A stretch of 64,000 nt of DNA, from contig NZ_CP034753.1 of assembly GCF_004006235.1 (NCBI RefSeq), positions 496,001-560,000 on the forward strand, in the 5' to 3' direction. Source of the DNA: Agromyces sp. LHK192. Its GTDB lineage: Bacteria > Actinomycetota > Actinomycetes > Actinomycetales > Microbacteriaceae. Under the pieces are notes generated by a model. It was not told where the DNA came from and did no database searches. It saw only the letters and a list, made by a program, of their open reading frames with translations. Shown here piece after piece: positions 14,928-23,527 of this stretch. Each line of letters starts with the position of its first letter. Position 1 is the stretch's first letter. A program made the position numbers and the translations under genes.

Positions 14928-17543
14928 ATGCGCTGGCCGTGGCAGCGGGATCGGGAGCCCGCCGGCGCCGACGCGGCGCCGGGCGGCACGGCGACCGCTG
15001 CGCGGCCGGCGGAGCCCACGAGCCCCGCCGGATGGGCGTTCCTGCCGCCGTTGCAGCGGCTGAGCGACGCTCCGACGAGCACGTCGCTCGGGTCGGGATT
15101 CGTCGGTTCCCTTCCGACGCGCGTCGACCCGTCGTTCATGGGTTCGATGGGGCATCTCATCGACTCGGATGCCCCGGCCGGCACCGTCGCCGCCGACACC
15201 GGGTCGCTCGGCGCCCCGGTCGACGCGCCGGTCCGCGCGTCGGAACTGACGCTCCGTCCGTCGGAGACCCAGGGAGGCGGCGCGACGGTGCAGCGCTCCG
15301 CCGGCCTGACAGGCGCGCCCGCCGCTCCGGCGCCGACGCCGGCCACGGCCGCGACGCCGTCGGACGTCGCGACGGTGGGACCACCGGATGCCCCGGCAGC
15401 GGCGCTCGACCTGGCCGCCGACGTCGCATCGGGGCCATCGGACGTCGCCGGGCATCCGGTGCCCGACGCCGGTCCAGACACGTCGGCGGCCTCGCACCTG
15501 CCGGATGCGCCCGATGCCGCAGTGGGCCCGGACGCCGGCCCGGATGCCCCTGACGCGCCGCCGGCACCCGTGCAGCGTGCGACGCTGGGGGCGACGCCGA
15601 GCGCCGCATCCGAGGCCACGGTGCCGAGTCCGACCACGCATGCCGCGACGCCCGACCTCGCGCTGCGCGGCTCCGGTTCCGATGCCTCGCGCGGGCCGGT
15701 CGGTGAGCTCCCGCTCACGTCGAGCGGCGAGACGGCTCCGGCCGTGGGGGATTCGGCCGTCGGGGATTCGGCCGCCGGCGATTCGGCCGCTCCGGACCAG
15801 GTGGTCCGGGCCGCGCCGGTCGCCGAGCCCGCGCGGACCCCGCCGCGCCGGATGGGCCTCGGGGCCCCGCTCGCACCGGTGCAGCGCACCGGGCCGGCGA
15901 CGGCGGTCACCCCGAACCCCGCCTTCGGTGCATCCCCCGCTGCTCCTGCAGCCGCGCCGGGAGACGCGGCGATTCCGGCCCCGATCCTCGCCGACCGGGA
16001 ACTCGGAACCGCGCTCGGCCACGTCGAGCGCACCGAGACCACACCCGGAGCGGAGCACACGGCACCGCGACCCTCGGCGCCACCGGTCGCGATGCCGCTG
16101 CAGCGACTGCCCGACCGTGCGCTCGACGTCGGTGCCGACACGATCGCGGACACGGACGGCCGTTCGTCGGATCATCCGGGCGAAGCGGTGCGATCGCCCG
16201 ACATCCCGACGATCGCGCAACGCTCGCTCACCGTCGACCCGACCGCCGCGCCCGACGACCCGCCGGCTGCGCCCAACGACCTTCCGGTGAAGCCCGAGCA
16301 GCTGCCGGCGGCGTCCGCCGACGTCCAGCCGTCGATGCCGACGGATGCCTCGGCGCCGACGGATGCCTCGGCGGGCGAGGCCGGCACGGCTCCCGGTCGG
16401 GGCGCCGTCGTCGCACCGACGCCGGTCAGCGCGCCGCGGAGCCTGCCGCTCGTCGCCGCGCGCACGCTGGAACCGGCCATCGGCCCCGCGATCGGCGTCG
16501 CGCCGACGCGTTTCGCGGCCGGGCGGCGCGCGGACTCGGGGCCGGTCGTCGTGGCGCGCGTGCTCGCGCCGGGGACGGCGGTGGAGACCGGCGCTCGCAC
16601 GAGTGCTGCTCGCACGACCGCCCAGAGGGCAGGCGGCACCCCGGTCGGCGTCGTCGGCGGCCCGGCCCCCTCGACATCGTCTGGAACGGCAGCGGCCGAT
16701 CAGCCGGCGTCCCCGACGGAATCGCCCGGCTCTGCACCCGAGCCGCGCGGATTCCGCGCCTTCGTCCAGCGGTGGAACCCGTTCGGCTCGGCGCCCGCGA
16801 TGCCGGCTCTCCCCGCCCTGCCCTCGACGCCGTCGATGCCGAGCCTGCCTTCCGTCCCCGACCTGCCGGGCGCCGACGACCTGCCGATCCCATCGTCGAT
16901 GCCGGCGCTGCCCGCACTCCCGGGCGCCATGCCGGCGCTGCCGGGCGGCATGCCCTCCCTGCCCGGCCACCCCGAGCTCCCCGACCTGCCGTCGATGCCC
17001 GCACTGCCCTCATTGCCGTCGTTGCCCGGGGGGATGCCGTCGCTGCCCGCGCTCCCGGGAGGCCTGCCGCCGCTCCCCGCCGGCATCCCGTCGCTTCCGG
17101 CCGGCCTCCCCTCGCTGCCCGGCGCGGGATCGCTGCCGCTGCCCCGACCGCCGCAGGGCATCCCGGGCGCGGACGCGCTCGGCGGCCTGGCCGGAGCCGC
17201 CTCCGACGCGGTGGGCGGCGCGCTCGGGGATGCGCAGGCCGCGGCATCCGGGGTCGCCGACCAGGCGGCGGGACTCGCCGGGGAGCGGCATCCGCCGTCG
17301 GATCGGCGATCGACGGAGCCGGCGGCGCACTCGCCGGAGCCGCGGCGGGCATCGGCGGCGCGCTGCCCGGAGCATCCGGTGCGGCAGCCGCGGGAGCGCC
17401 GACGTCGCCGGCCGACCTCGAGAAGCTCGCGGCGCGGCTCTATGCACCGCTGGTGCGGCGCATCAAGTCCGAACTGCTGCTCGATCGCGAGCGGCGCGGC
17501 GTCCGGATCGACGGAATCTGACAGGGGTGAGGTGAACCGATGA
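14928..17543 (+). CDS. Long disordered Pro/Leu- and QR-rich eCIS protein, apparently frameshifted near its 3' end
   Basis: The uninterrupted frame gives 871 residues, but from about 17283 it turns into Arg/Ser-rich sequence unlike the rest. The frame that gives sensible protein continues one base back and ends at 17521 (see separate entry). The N-terminal ~620 residues are Ala/Pro/Asp-rich and disordered, with eight xQR tripeptides, mostly hydrophobic-Q-R (for example LPPLQR, ATVQR, APVQR, MPLQR, AFVQR). Residues ~620-745 are a proline-leucine repeat of the type MPALP/MPSLP. A helical Ala/Gly segment follows. Position between the DUF6760-type and second tube genes, and a restored C-terminus common to this slot, make it an eCIS component. 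Tape-measure, luminal scaffold or cargo receptor are all possible; none is shown. Confidence 0.55.
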   Translation: MRWPWQRDREPAGADAAPGGTATAARPAEPTSPAGWAFLPPLQRLSDAPTSTSLGSGFVGSLPTRVDPSFMGSMGHLIDSDAPAGTVAADTGSLGAPVDAPVRASELTLRPSETQGGGATVQRSAGLTGAPAAPAPTPATAATPSDVATVGPPDAPAAALDLAADVASGPSDVAGHPVPDAGPDTSAASHLPDAPDAAVGPDAGPDAPDAPPAPVQRATLGATPSAASEATVPSPTTHAATPDLALRGSGSDASRGPVGELPLTSSGETAPAVGDSAVGDSAAGDSAAPDQVVRAAPVAEPARTPPRRMGLGAPLAPVQRTGPATAVTPNPAFGASPAAPAAAPGDAAIPAPILADRELGTALGHVERTETTPGAEHTAPRPSAPPVAMPLQRLPDRALDVGADTIADTDGRSSDHPGEAVRSPDIPTIAQRSLTVDPTAAPDDPPAAPNDLPVKPEQLPAASADVQPSMPTDASAPTDASAGEAGTAPGRGAVVAPTPVSAPRSLPLVAARTLEPAIGPAIGVAPTRFAAGRRADSGPVVVARVLAPGTAVETGARTSAARTTAQRAGGTPVGVVGGPAPSTSSGTAAADQPASPTESPGSAPEPRGFRAFVQRWNPFGSAPAMPALPALPSTPSMPSLPSVPDLPGADDLPIPSSMPALPALPGAMPALPGGMPSLPGHPELPDLPSMPALPSLPSLPGGMPSLPALPGGLPPLPAGIPSLPAGLPSLPGAGSLPLPRPPQGIPGADALGGLAGAASDAVGGALGDAQAAASGVADQAAGLAGERHPPSDRRSTEPAAHSPEPRRASAARCPEHPVRQPRERRRRRPTSRSSRRGSMHRWCGASSPNCCSIASGAASGSTESDRGEVNR
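16798..17160 (+). repeat. Degenerate PxLP-type coding repeat
   Basis: About 120 codons of loosely repeated (M/S)PALP, MPSLP, GLPPLP and similar units. The DNA repeats are degenerate, so selection appears to hold the protein pattern rather than recent duplication making it. Confidence 0.8.
17282..17521 (+). pseudogene. Displaced C-terminal segment of the preceding gene (frame -1)
   Basis: In the frame starting at 17282 the DNA reads GAASAVGSAIDGAGG, which continues the Ala/Gly style of the upstream protein smoothly. It ends with LEKLAARLYAPLVRRIKSEL and a short charged tail, a structured helix suitable for a conserved C-terminus. Joining needs one extra base in the G run at 17280-17283 (or a -1 ribosomal slip there). 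This is either a real mutation, a homopolymer sequencing error or programmed frameshifting. The fragment has no start of its own that fits the operon spacing. Confidence 0.6.
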
Positions 17544-17983
17544 TCGACGACCTGAAGACCGCGGTCAGCGTCAGGTACGAGGTGAAGCTCGACGAGCAGA
17601 AGCTCGGCGAGTTCACGGGGTGCGAGGGGCTCGGCGTCGAGGTGGTGCTCGAATCGCGCGAGGAGGGCGGCAACAACCTCTACGTCTGGCAGTTCCCGAC
17701 CCGCCTGAAGTACCCCAACATCAAGCTCAGTCGCCCGGTCTACGAGGGCTCCAGCGAGATGGTCATCAACTGGATCCTCTCGACCACCGGCGGCATGAAG
17801 CGCAGCACCGGCAGCATCGTCGCGAAGACCTCGAAGGGCGCGGTCGTCGCCTCATGGGCGATCAACGACGTGATCCCGGTGCGGTGGACCGGTCCGGGGT
17901 TCAGCTCCGACCAGCCGAAGGTGCTCACCGAGACCCTCGAGATCGCGCACCACGGGTTCATCTCGACCGGCGCGAAGTACTAG
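17540..17983 (+). CDS. Inner tube protein 2 (Pvc5/Pvc1-like, gp19 family)
   Basis: 147 residues. It shares the tube fold with the first tube protein but differs in sequence (SVRYEVKLDEQKLGEFTGCE, then LYVWQFPTRLKYPNIKLSRP). Such second tube proteins form the first tube layer on the baseplate in eCIS and T4-like tails. The start overlaps the end of the frame-0 version of the previous gene, and a GGGGTGAGGTG ribosome binding region precedes it. It is followed after 9 bases by the LysM gene. Confidence 0.92.
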   Translation: MIDDLKTAVSVRYEVKLDEQKLGEFTGCEGLGVEVVLESREEGGNNLYVWQFPTRLKYPNIKLSRPVYEGSSEMVINWILSTTGGMKRSTGSIVAKTSKGAVVASWAINDVIPVRWTGPGFSSDQPKVLTETLEIAHHGFISTGAKY

Positions 17984-17992
17984 GAGGCCGTC

Positions 17993-18745
17993 ATGCCGCT
18001 CACGCAGACCGAGGAGACCCGGAAGCTCACGAAGGCGTCCATCGAGCTCCTCGAACCCGGTCAGGAACCGGGTCGCCCCGGGCCGAAGATCGCCACCATC
18101 GAGTTCCAGCTCAACCCCAAGGAGCTGACGATGGCCAAGAGCGCCAAGTGGGAGTCGAAGAACCAGAAGAAGGCGTCGTCGGCGCCGCCCGCGAGCTACC
18201 AGGGCCCGGAGCCGCAGAAGCTGACGGTGGAGATGTACTTCGACGCCTCGCTCTCGCGCGACGCGAGCGTCGTCAAGCACGTGGAGGACCTGTTCGCCGC
18301 GACCGCGCCGACCGAGAAGTCGAAGGGCACGAAGACGCCGTCGCCGCCGTGGGTGCGGTTCATGTGGGGCGGGCTCTCGGGGTTCGTCGGCTACATCACC
18401 AGCGTCTCGGCGAAGTACACGCTGTTCTCGCCGTCGGGGATGCCGATCCGTGCGGTCTGCACGGTCGCGATGGCCGAGCTCGCGAGCGAGATGGGCAAGC
18501 AGAACCCGACCTCGGGCGGGCTCCAACCGCGTCGGCTGCACGTCGTGCGCGAGGGCGACACCCTCGCGATGATCGCCTTCCGCGAGTACGGCAACGCCGC
18601 CCTGTGGCGCGCGCTCGCCGATGTGAACGGGATCGACGACCCGATGCGGATGCGTCCGGGCCGGAGCATCCTGCTGCCCGTCGCCGAGGAGTTCGACGCC
18701 CCGCGGGAGCCGATCCGGAGGGAGCTCGCGCGTGCCCTCGACTGA
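17993..18745 (+). CDS. LysM-domain tube-baseplate protein (Pvc7-like)
   Basis: 250 residues. The N-terminal ~165 residues (KIATIEFQLNPKELTMAKSA, then LTVEMYFDASLSRDA) are the CIS-tube/gp53-like part that binds the hub. Residues ~181-232 (LHVVREGDTLAMIAFREYGN, ending RPGRSILLP) form a LysM domain. In contractile systems this protein clamps the spike and tube, and its LysM may touch peptidoglycan or other glycans. A start at 17993 follows a good TAGGAGG site. The spike gene begins inside its 3' end. Confidence 0.9.
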   Translation: MPLTQTEETRKLTKASIELLEPGQEPGRPGPKIATIEFQLNPKELTMAKSAKWESKNQKKASSAPPASYQGPEPQKLTVEMYFDASLSRDASVVKHVEDLFAATAPTEKSKGTKTPSPPWVRFMWGGLSGFVGYITSVSAKYTLFSPSGMPIRAVCTVAMAELASEMGKQNPTSGGLQPRRLHVVREGDTLAMIAFREYGNAALWRALADVNGIDDPMRMRPGRSILLPVAEEFDAPREPIRRELARALD

Positions 18746-20594
18746 CGTCTACACCAGCAACCTCCTCGTCGACATCGACGGCAGCCCGCTCGCCGACGAC
18801 CTCACGACGAAACTGCTGCACGGCCGCATCACGGATGCCGCGAGCCTGCCGGATTCGTTCGACCTCGAGTTCGACGACAACGCCGGCGACCTGCTGACGA
18901 AGGCGGGCATCGCGATCGGCAAGAAGGTGAAGATCTCGGTCAAGGTGAACGGTCCGGGCCAGGCGCCCGTCCTGGTCGAGGGCGAGGTGACGGCGCTCGA
19001 GCGCGAGGACATCGTCGGCAGCCTCGTCACCCGGGTGCGCGGGCTCGACCGCTCGCACCGGCTCTTCCGCGGCCGGCGTCTGCGTGCATTCATCGACGTC
19101 ACCGTCGCCGACGTCGTGAAGAAGGTCGCCCAGGAGGCGGGGCTCACGGCCGAGGTCTCGTCCACCCCCGGCGTGCACCACAAGATCAGCCAGGACAACG
19201 TGACCGACTGGGTGTTCCTCAAGCGGCTCGCCGACCGGGTCGGGTACACCTTCTCGGTGGAGCGCGGCAAACTCACCTTCGCGAAGCCCGTCGAAGCCGG
19301 CGACGCCCCGTCGGGCAGCGTCGCCGCCCGCAGCGACCCGGTCGTCATCGAACACGGGACGAACATCCTGTACCTGCGTTCGACGGTCACCGCCAGCGAA
19401 CAGGTGCCCGAGGTCGAGGTGCGCGGCTGGGACCCGGTGGGCAAGCAGGCGGTCAGCGCCAAGAAGCCGGCCAAGACGCGCAGCGCCCAGCTGCCCGTCG
19501 AGCCGGTCAAGCTCGCGAAGGAGTTCGCCAGCCCGCCCTACCTGCACCCCGGCGGCCAGGGCGACCAGCAGTCGCAGGAGCAGCTCGCCGGCGCGTTCGC
19601 GGAGCGCATCGCCGGCGGGTTCGCCGAGCTCGAGGCGGTCGTGCTGGGCTCGGCGTCCCTGCGGTCCGGCACCGCGGTGAGCGTGCGCGGGTTCGGCGAC
19701 CCCTTCGACGGACGGTACGTCGTGACCGAGTCGGTCCACGAGTTCTCGGCGGAGGTCGGCTACACGACGAAGGTGCACGTCACGAACGCCTCCGACCGGT
19801 CGCTGTACGGGATCGCGACCGGAGGGGCATCCGTCACCGGTGCCGCAGCGACCGCCGGTTCGGCGGCATTCCGGTTCCCGGGCGTGCTGCCCGCCATCGT
19901 CACCAAGCACGGCGACAAGGAGTTCGAGGGTCTCGTCGCGGTGAAGATCCCGGCGCTCTCCGACGATTACGAGAGCAGCTGGGCGCGAACCCTGCAGCTC
20001 GGCGCCGGGAACGCCTACGGCTGGACGGTCCTGCCGGAGGTCGGCGACGAGGTGCTCGTCGCCTTCGAGGGCGGTGACCTCGACCGGCCCTACGTGCTCG
20101 GCGGCCTCTTCAACGGCAAGGACCTGCCGCTCGACCCGTGGAAGGACCTCGTCAAGAACGGCAAGGTCGCCCAGCGCGTGTGGACCTCGCGCACCGGCAT
20201 GGTCGTCGAGTTCATGGAGGACGGCTCGAAGGAGTACGTGCAGATCTCGTCGAACGAGCGCGCCCAGCGGATCACCCTGACCCAGAACCAGGACAAGGGC
20301 ATCGAGATCATCTCGGAGGGCCCGGTGAAGGTCACCGCGAAGAAGGATGCCACCGTCGAGGCCGCGTCGGGCGCGATCAAGCTGACCGGCAAGACCGTCG
20401 AGATCGAGGCCACGACCGACCTGAAGCTCAAGGGCGGCTCCAGTGCCGAATTCGGGGCGCCGAACGTGAAGGTCAAGGCCGACGCCAGCGCCGAGGTCTC
20501 GGGCGCCACCGTCGCGGTGAAGGCGCAGGGCACCGCCGAGCTGTCGGCGAGCGGCGTCACGACGGTCCGCGGCTCGCTGGTGAAGATCAACTGA
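18732..20594 (+). CDS. VgrG-like hub/spike protein (Pvc8, gp27-gp5 fusion)
   Basis: 620 residues from a GTG that overlaps the LysM gene by 14 bases. Residues ~1-340 match the phage late-control-D/gp27 hub (for example KRLADRVGYTFSVERGKLTF). Residues ~383-470 form the gp5 OB-fold (FPGVLPAIVTKHGD, then YGWTVLPEVGDEVLVAFEGG and RPYVLGGLFNG). The C-terminal ~130 residues alternate charged and aliphatic positions (TLTQNQDKGIEIISEGPVKV), as in the triangular beta-helix needle. It forms the trimeric puncturing tip. No separate PAAR gene is seen nearby. Confidence 0.93.
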   Translation: MPSTDVYTSNLLVDIDGSPLADDLTTKLLHGRITDAASLPDSFDLEFDDNAGDLLTKAGIAIGKKVKISVKVNGPGQAPVLVEGEVTALEREDIVGSLVTRVRGLDRSHRLFRGRRLRAFIDVTVADVVKKVAQEAGLTAEVSSTPGVHHKISQDNVTDWVFLKRLADRVGYTFSVERGKLTFAKPVEAGDAPSGSVAARSDPVVIEHGTNILYLRSTVTASEQVPEVEVRGWDPVGKQAVSAKKPAKTRSAQLPVEPVKLAKEFASPPYLHPGGQGDQQSQEQLAGAFAERIAGGFAELEAVVLGSASLRSGTAVSVRGFGDPFDGRYVVTESVHEFSAEVGYTTKVHVTNASDRSLYGIATGGASVTGAAATAGSAAFRFPGVLPAIVTKHGDKEFEGLVAVKIPALSDDYESSWARTLQLGAGNAYGWTVLPEVGDEVLVAFEGGDLDRPYVLGGLFNGKDLPLDPWKDLVKNGKVAQRVWTSRTGMVVEFMEDGSKEYVQISSNERAQRITLTQNQDKGIEIISEGPVKVTAKKDATVEAASGAIKLTGKTVEIEATTDLKLKGGSSAEFGAPNVKVKADASAEVSGATVAVKAQGTAELSASGVTTVRGSLVKIN

Positions 20595-20608
20595 GGGCGG
20601 GAGAGGCC

Positions 20609-21022
20609 ATGGCACAGGAGTTCGTCGGACGCGGGTGGTCGTTCCCCGTGCACGCCGACGACACGGGCAGGATCGCCCTGTCGTCGAACGAGCGCGAGAT
20701 CGAGGAGGCCATCCGGCTCATCCTCGCGACGGCCCCCGGCGAGCGGCCGATGCGCCCCGAGTTCGGCTGCGCCGTGCACGACTACGTGTTCGCCCCGGCG
20801 GACGCGGCGACGGCCGGCGCCATCGGCGCCGCCGTGCGATCGGCCCTGCGTTTCTGGGAACCGCGGATCGAGGTCGCCGACGTCTCCGTCTCGTTCGATC
20901 GAGCCGACGAGGGATGCCTCCTCATCGACGTCGCCTACGTGATCCTCGGCACGAACGACCCGCGCAACCTGGTGTTCCCCTTCTACGTGATCCCCCGCGA
21001 GGACTCGGAGGTGCCGTCATGA
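20609..21022 (+). CDS. Baseplate wedge protein, gp25/GPW family (Pvc9)
   Basis: 137 residues. The family core is clear: GWSFPVHADDTGRIALSSNE near the N-terminus and ATAPGERPMRPEFGC in the middle, with the EPRI motif at residues 87-90. gp25 connects the first sheath ring to the baseplate. The start is chosen at the ATG after GGGAGAGGCC. It overlaps the next gene by four bases. Confidence 0.93.
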   Translation: MAQEFVGRGWSFPVHADDTGRIALSSNEREIEEAIRLILATAPGERPMRPEFGCAVHDYVFAPADAATAGAIGAAVRSALRFWEPRIEVADVSVSFDRADEGCLLIDVAYVILGTNDPRNLVFPFYVIPREDSEVPS

Positions 21023-22962
21023 CCCTGCCCACGCCGAACCTGGACGACCGGAGGTTCCAGGACCTCGTCGACGACGCGAAGCGGCTCGTGGCCCTGCGCT
21101 GCCCGGAGTGGAGCGACCACAACGTCTCGGACCCGGGCGTCACGATCATCGAGGCGTTCGCGTTCATGACCGACGAACTGCTCTACCGGCTGAACCGCGT
21201 GCCCGACAAGCTCTACCTGAGCTTCCTCGAGCTGCTCGGGGTCGAGCTGTTCCCCCCGAGCGCCGCCACCGCCGACGTCGTCCTGTGGCTGTCGGCACCC
21301 AACGCCGAGACCGTCGTCGTGCCGCCGCGAACAGAGGTCGGCACGCCGCGCACCGAGGACCGGGCGTCGATCGTGTTCTCGACGGTCGAGCAGCTCGAGA
21401 TCCCGCCGCGATCGGCCTCGCTGGTCGGAACGTCCCCGGTCGAGGGCGAGGCGTGGGCGGGCCGGGCGAACCTCAAGGACGGCCCGCTGGACCCCTTCTC
21501 CGAGCAGCCCGCGATCGGCGACGCGCTGCTCGTCGGACTCTCGGAGCCGTCGGGCGGGCTCGCCCTGTCGATCCGGGTCGACAGCACCGTGCGCGGCGTC
21601 GGCGTCGACCCGCTCGACCCGCCGATCGCCTGGGAGGCGTGGACCGGCGCCGACTGGTCGGCGTGCGACGTCGTCTCGGACGGCACCGGCGGCCTCAACC
21701 GGCCCGGCGAGGTCGTGCTCATCGTGCCGCGCGGGCACGAGGCATCCGTCGTCGCCGGCGAGCGCTCGGCGTGGCTGCGCTGCCGGGTCGTCGAGGTGCC
21801 CGAGGGCACACCCACCTATTCGGCGTCGCCCGTGGTGCGCTCGGTCGAGGCCGAGACCGTCGGCGGCGTGGTCGCCGCCGTGCACGCCGCGACCGTCACC
21901 GACGAGGTGCTCGGGCTCTCGGAGGGTGTGCCGGGGCAGGACTTCGAACTCGACGGACGCCCGGTGCTCGACGACGGCGAGCCGTTCGTGGTCGAGGTCG
22001 GCGGCGGCGGCGACTGGGAGGCGTGGACCGAGGTCGACTCGTTCGCGGGCTCCGGCCCCGACGACCGGGTCATCCGCGTCGATCGCACCCGGGGCGTCGT
22101 CTCGTTCCCGCCGGCGGTGCGCGAGCCCGACGGGTCGCTCCGACGGTTCGGCGCCGTCCCGCCGAAGGGTGCGCCCATGCGGGTGCCCCGCTACCGGCTC
22201 GGCGGCGGGGTCGCCGGCAACGTGTCCGCCGGCGCGCTCAACGTGCTGCGGTCGACCGTGCCGTTCGTCAGCGGCACCGTGAACCGCCGCGCCGCGCACG
22301 ACGGGAGCGACGGCGAGACCATCGACGAAGCGCGGGTGCGCGGTCCGCTGGCCGTGCGCACCCGCGACCGCGCGGTCACCGCCGACGACTACGAGCACCT
22401 CGCGCGCAGCGCTGCTCCGGGCATCGCGCGAGCGCACTGCGTGCCCGCCGCGGACGCGGTGAACGGCGCGCGGCTGCTGATCGTGCCGACGGTCTCGAGC
22501 GACGCCGACGGCCGGATCGCGTTCGCCGACCTGCTGCCCTCGGACGAGTTGCTGCAGGCGATCTCCGACGACCTCGACGCGCGGCGGCCGGTGGGGTCGC
22601 GGCTCGTGATCGAGCCCCCCGCCTACCAGGGCATCACGGTCGTCGCGAAGCTCGTCGCACGTCCGCGTGCGGCGGTCGAGGCGCTCCGCACGCAGGCCCT
22701 CACGGCGCTGTACCGGCACTTCGATCCCGTCGTCGGCGGGGCGAACGGCACCGGCTGGCCCTTCGGACGACCCGTGCTGGCCGGCGAGGTCTACTCGGTG
22801 CTCCAGTCGCTGCCCGGCACCGAGCTCGTCGACGAGGTGCTGCTCTTCGGTGCCGACCCCGTGACCGGCAAGCGAGGCGAGCCGGCCCAGCGCATCGTGC
22901 TCGATCCGGATGCCCTCGTGTTCAGCTTCGAGCACAAGGTCCGAGTGGTCTCGGGGGTGTGA
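21019..22962 (+). CDS. Baseplate J-like wedge protein (Pvc11)
   Basis: 647 residues. The opening (RRFQDLVDDAKRLVALRCPE, then WSDHNVSDPGVTIIEAFAFM) and FLELLGVELFPPSAA are hallmarks of the putative baseplate assembly protein of eCIS and some phages. The C-terminal half (YRLGGGVAGNVSAGALNVLR, then RDRAVTADDYEHLARSAAPG) is the gp6/gpJ-type wedge region. It builds the ring that triggers sheath contraction. Coupled by ATGA to gp25; the next gene starts 2 bases after its stop. Confidence 0.93.
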   Translation: MTLPTPNLDDRRFQDLVDDAKRLVALRCPEWSDHNVSDPGVTIIEAFAFMTDELLYRLNRVPDKLYLSFLELLGVELFPPSAATADVVLWLSAPNAETVVVPPRTEVGTPRTEDRASIVFSTVEQLEIPPRSASLVGTSPVEGEAWAGRANLKDGPLDPFSEQPAIGDALLVGLSEPSGGLALSIRVDSTVRGVGVDPLDPPIAWEAWTGADWSACDVVSDGTGGLNRPGEVVLIVPRGHEASVVAGERSAWLRCRVVEVPEGTPTYSASPVVRSVEAETVGGVVAAVHAATVTDEVLGLSEGVPGQDFELDGRPVLDDGEPFVVEVGGGGDWEAWTEVDSFAGSGPDDRVIRVDRTRGVVSFPPAVREPDGSLRRFGAVPPKGAPMRVPRYRLGGGVAGNVSAGALNVLRSTVPFVSGTVNRRAAHDGSDGETIDEARVRGPLAVRTRDRAVTADDYEHLARSAAPGIARAHCVPAADAVNGARLLIVPTVSSDADGRIAFADLLPSDELLQAISDDLDARRPVGSRLVIEPPAYQGITVVAKLVARPRAAVEALRTQALTALYRHFDPVVGGANGTGWPFGRPVLAGEVYSVLQSLPGTELVDEVLLFGADPVTGKRGEPAQRIVLDPDALVFSFEHKVRVVSGV

Positions 22963-22963
22963 C

Positions 22964-23527
22964 GTGCGCGGTGCGATCCCGGGTCTGCCCTCGCCGGCGG
23001 CCTACCTCACCAGGCTTCCCGCGATCCTGCAGGAGGACGAGTTCCTCCAGCGCATGATGCCGGCGTTCGACGACGCGACGGCGCCGGTGCTCTCCGTGCT
23101 CGACAACCTCGCGGCGTACCTCGACCCGCACCTGACGCCCGCCGACCACCTCGACTGGCTCGCGAGCTGGGTGGACATCAGCGTCGACCAGGCCTGGACC
23201 GTGCAGCAGCGCCGCGACATCGTCGCCGGCGCCGTGGCACTCCACCGGCGTACCGGGACGGCCGGCGGCATCGCCGACGCGGTGCGGCTCGCCGCAGGCC
23301 CCGACTCGACCGTCGAGGTCGACGAATCCGGGGGCACCGCGTGGTCGGCGAAACCGGGCGGGAAGCTGCCCGGCCGCGACGAGCCGGGCGTGACGGTGAC
23401 GGTGACGCTGCCGGATGCCTCGGCCGACGGCCTCGAGGCGAGACTGACACGGGTCGTCCGTTCCCTCGTGCCCGCGCACGTGCCATGCTCGGTGCAGCTG
23501 CGTGGGGCGAAGGGCGGCAAGGGATGA
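22964..23527 (+). CDS. Baseplate/tail protein I-like protein (Pvc12)
   Basis: 187 residues from the GTG directly after the upstream stop. Motifs are [40 protein letters not shown] and the [16 protein letters not shown] helix, as in the phage tail protein I-like domain of eCIS baseplates. It is expected to bridge wedge proteins. It ends in a short basic tail and overlaps the next start by four bases. Confidence 0.88.
   Translation: MRGAIPGLPSPAAYLTRLPAILQEDEFLQRMMPAFDDATAPVLSVLDNLAAYLDPHLTPADHLDWLASWVDISVDQAWTVQQRRDIVAGAVALHRRTGTAGGIADAVRLAAGPDSTVEVDESGGTAWSAKPGGKLPGRDEPGVTVTVTLPDASADGLEARLTRVVRSLVPAHVPCSVQLRGAKGGKG

Noticed and set aside
17276..17290. Classical slippery heptamer for programmed -1 frameshifting
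   Set aside because: The site is a simple G run (GCCGGGGAGC) without an X-XXY-YYZ heptamer or obvious pseudoknot. A missing base is simpler, though programmed slippage is not excluded.
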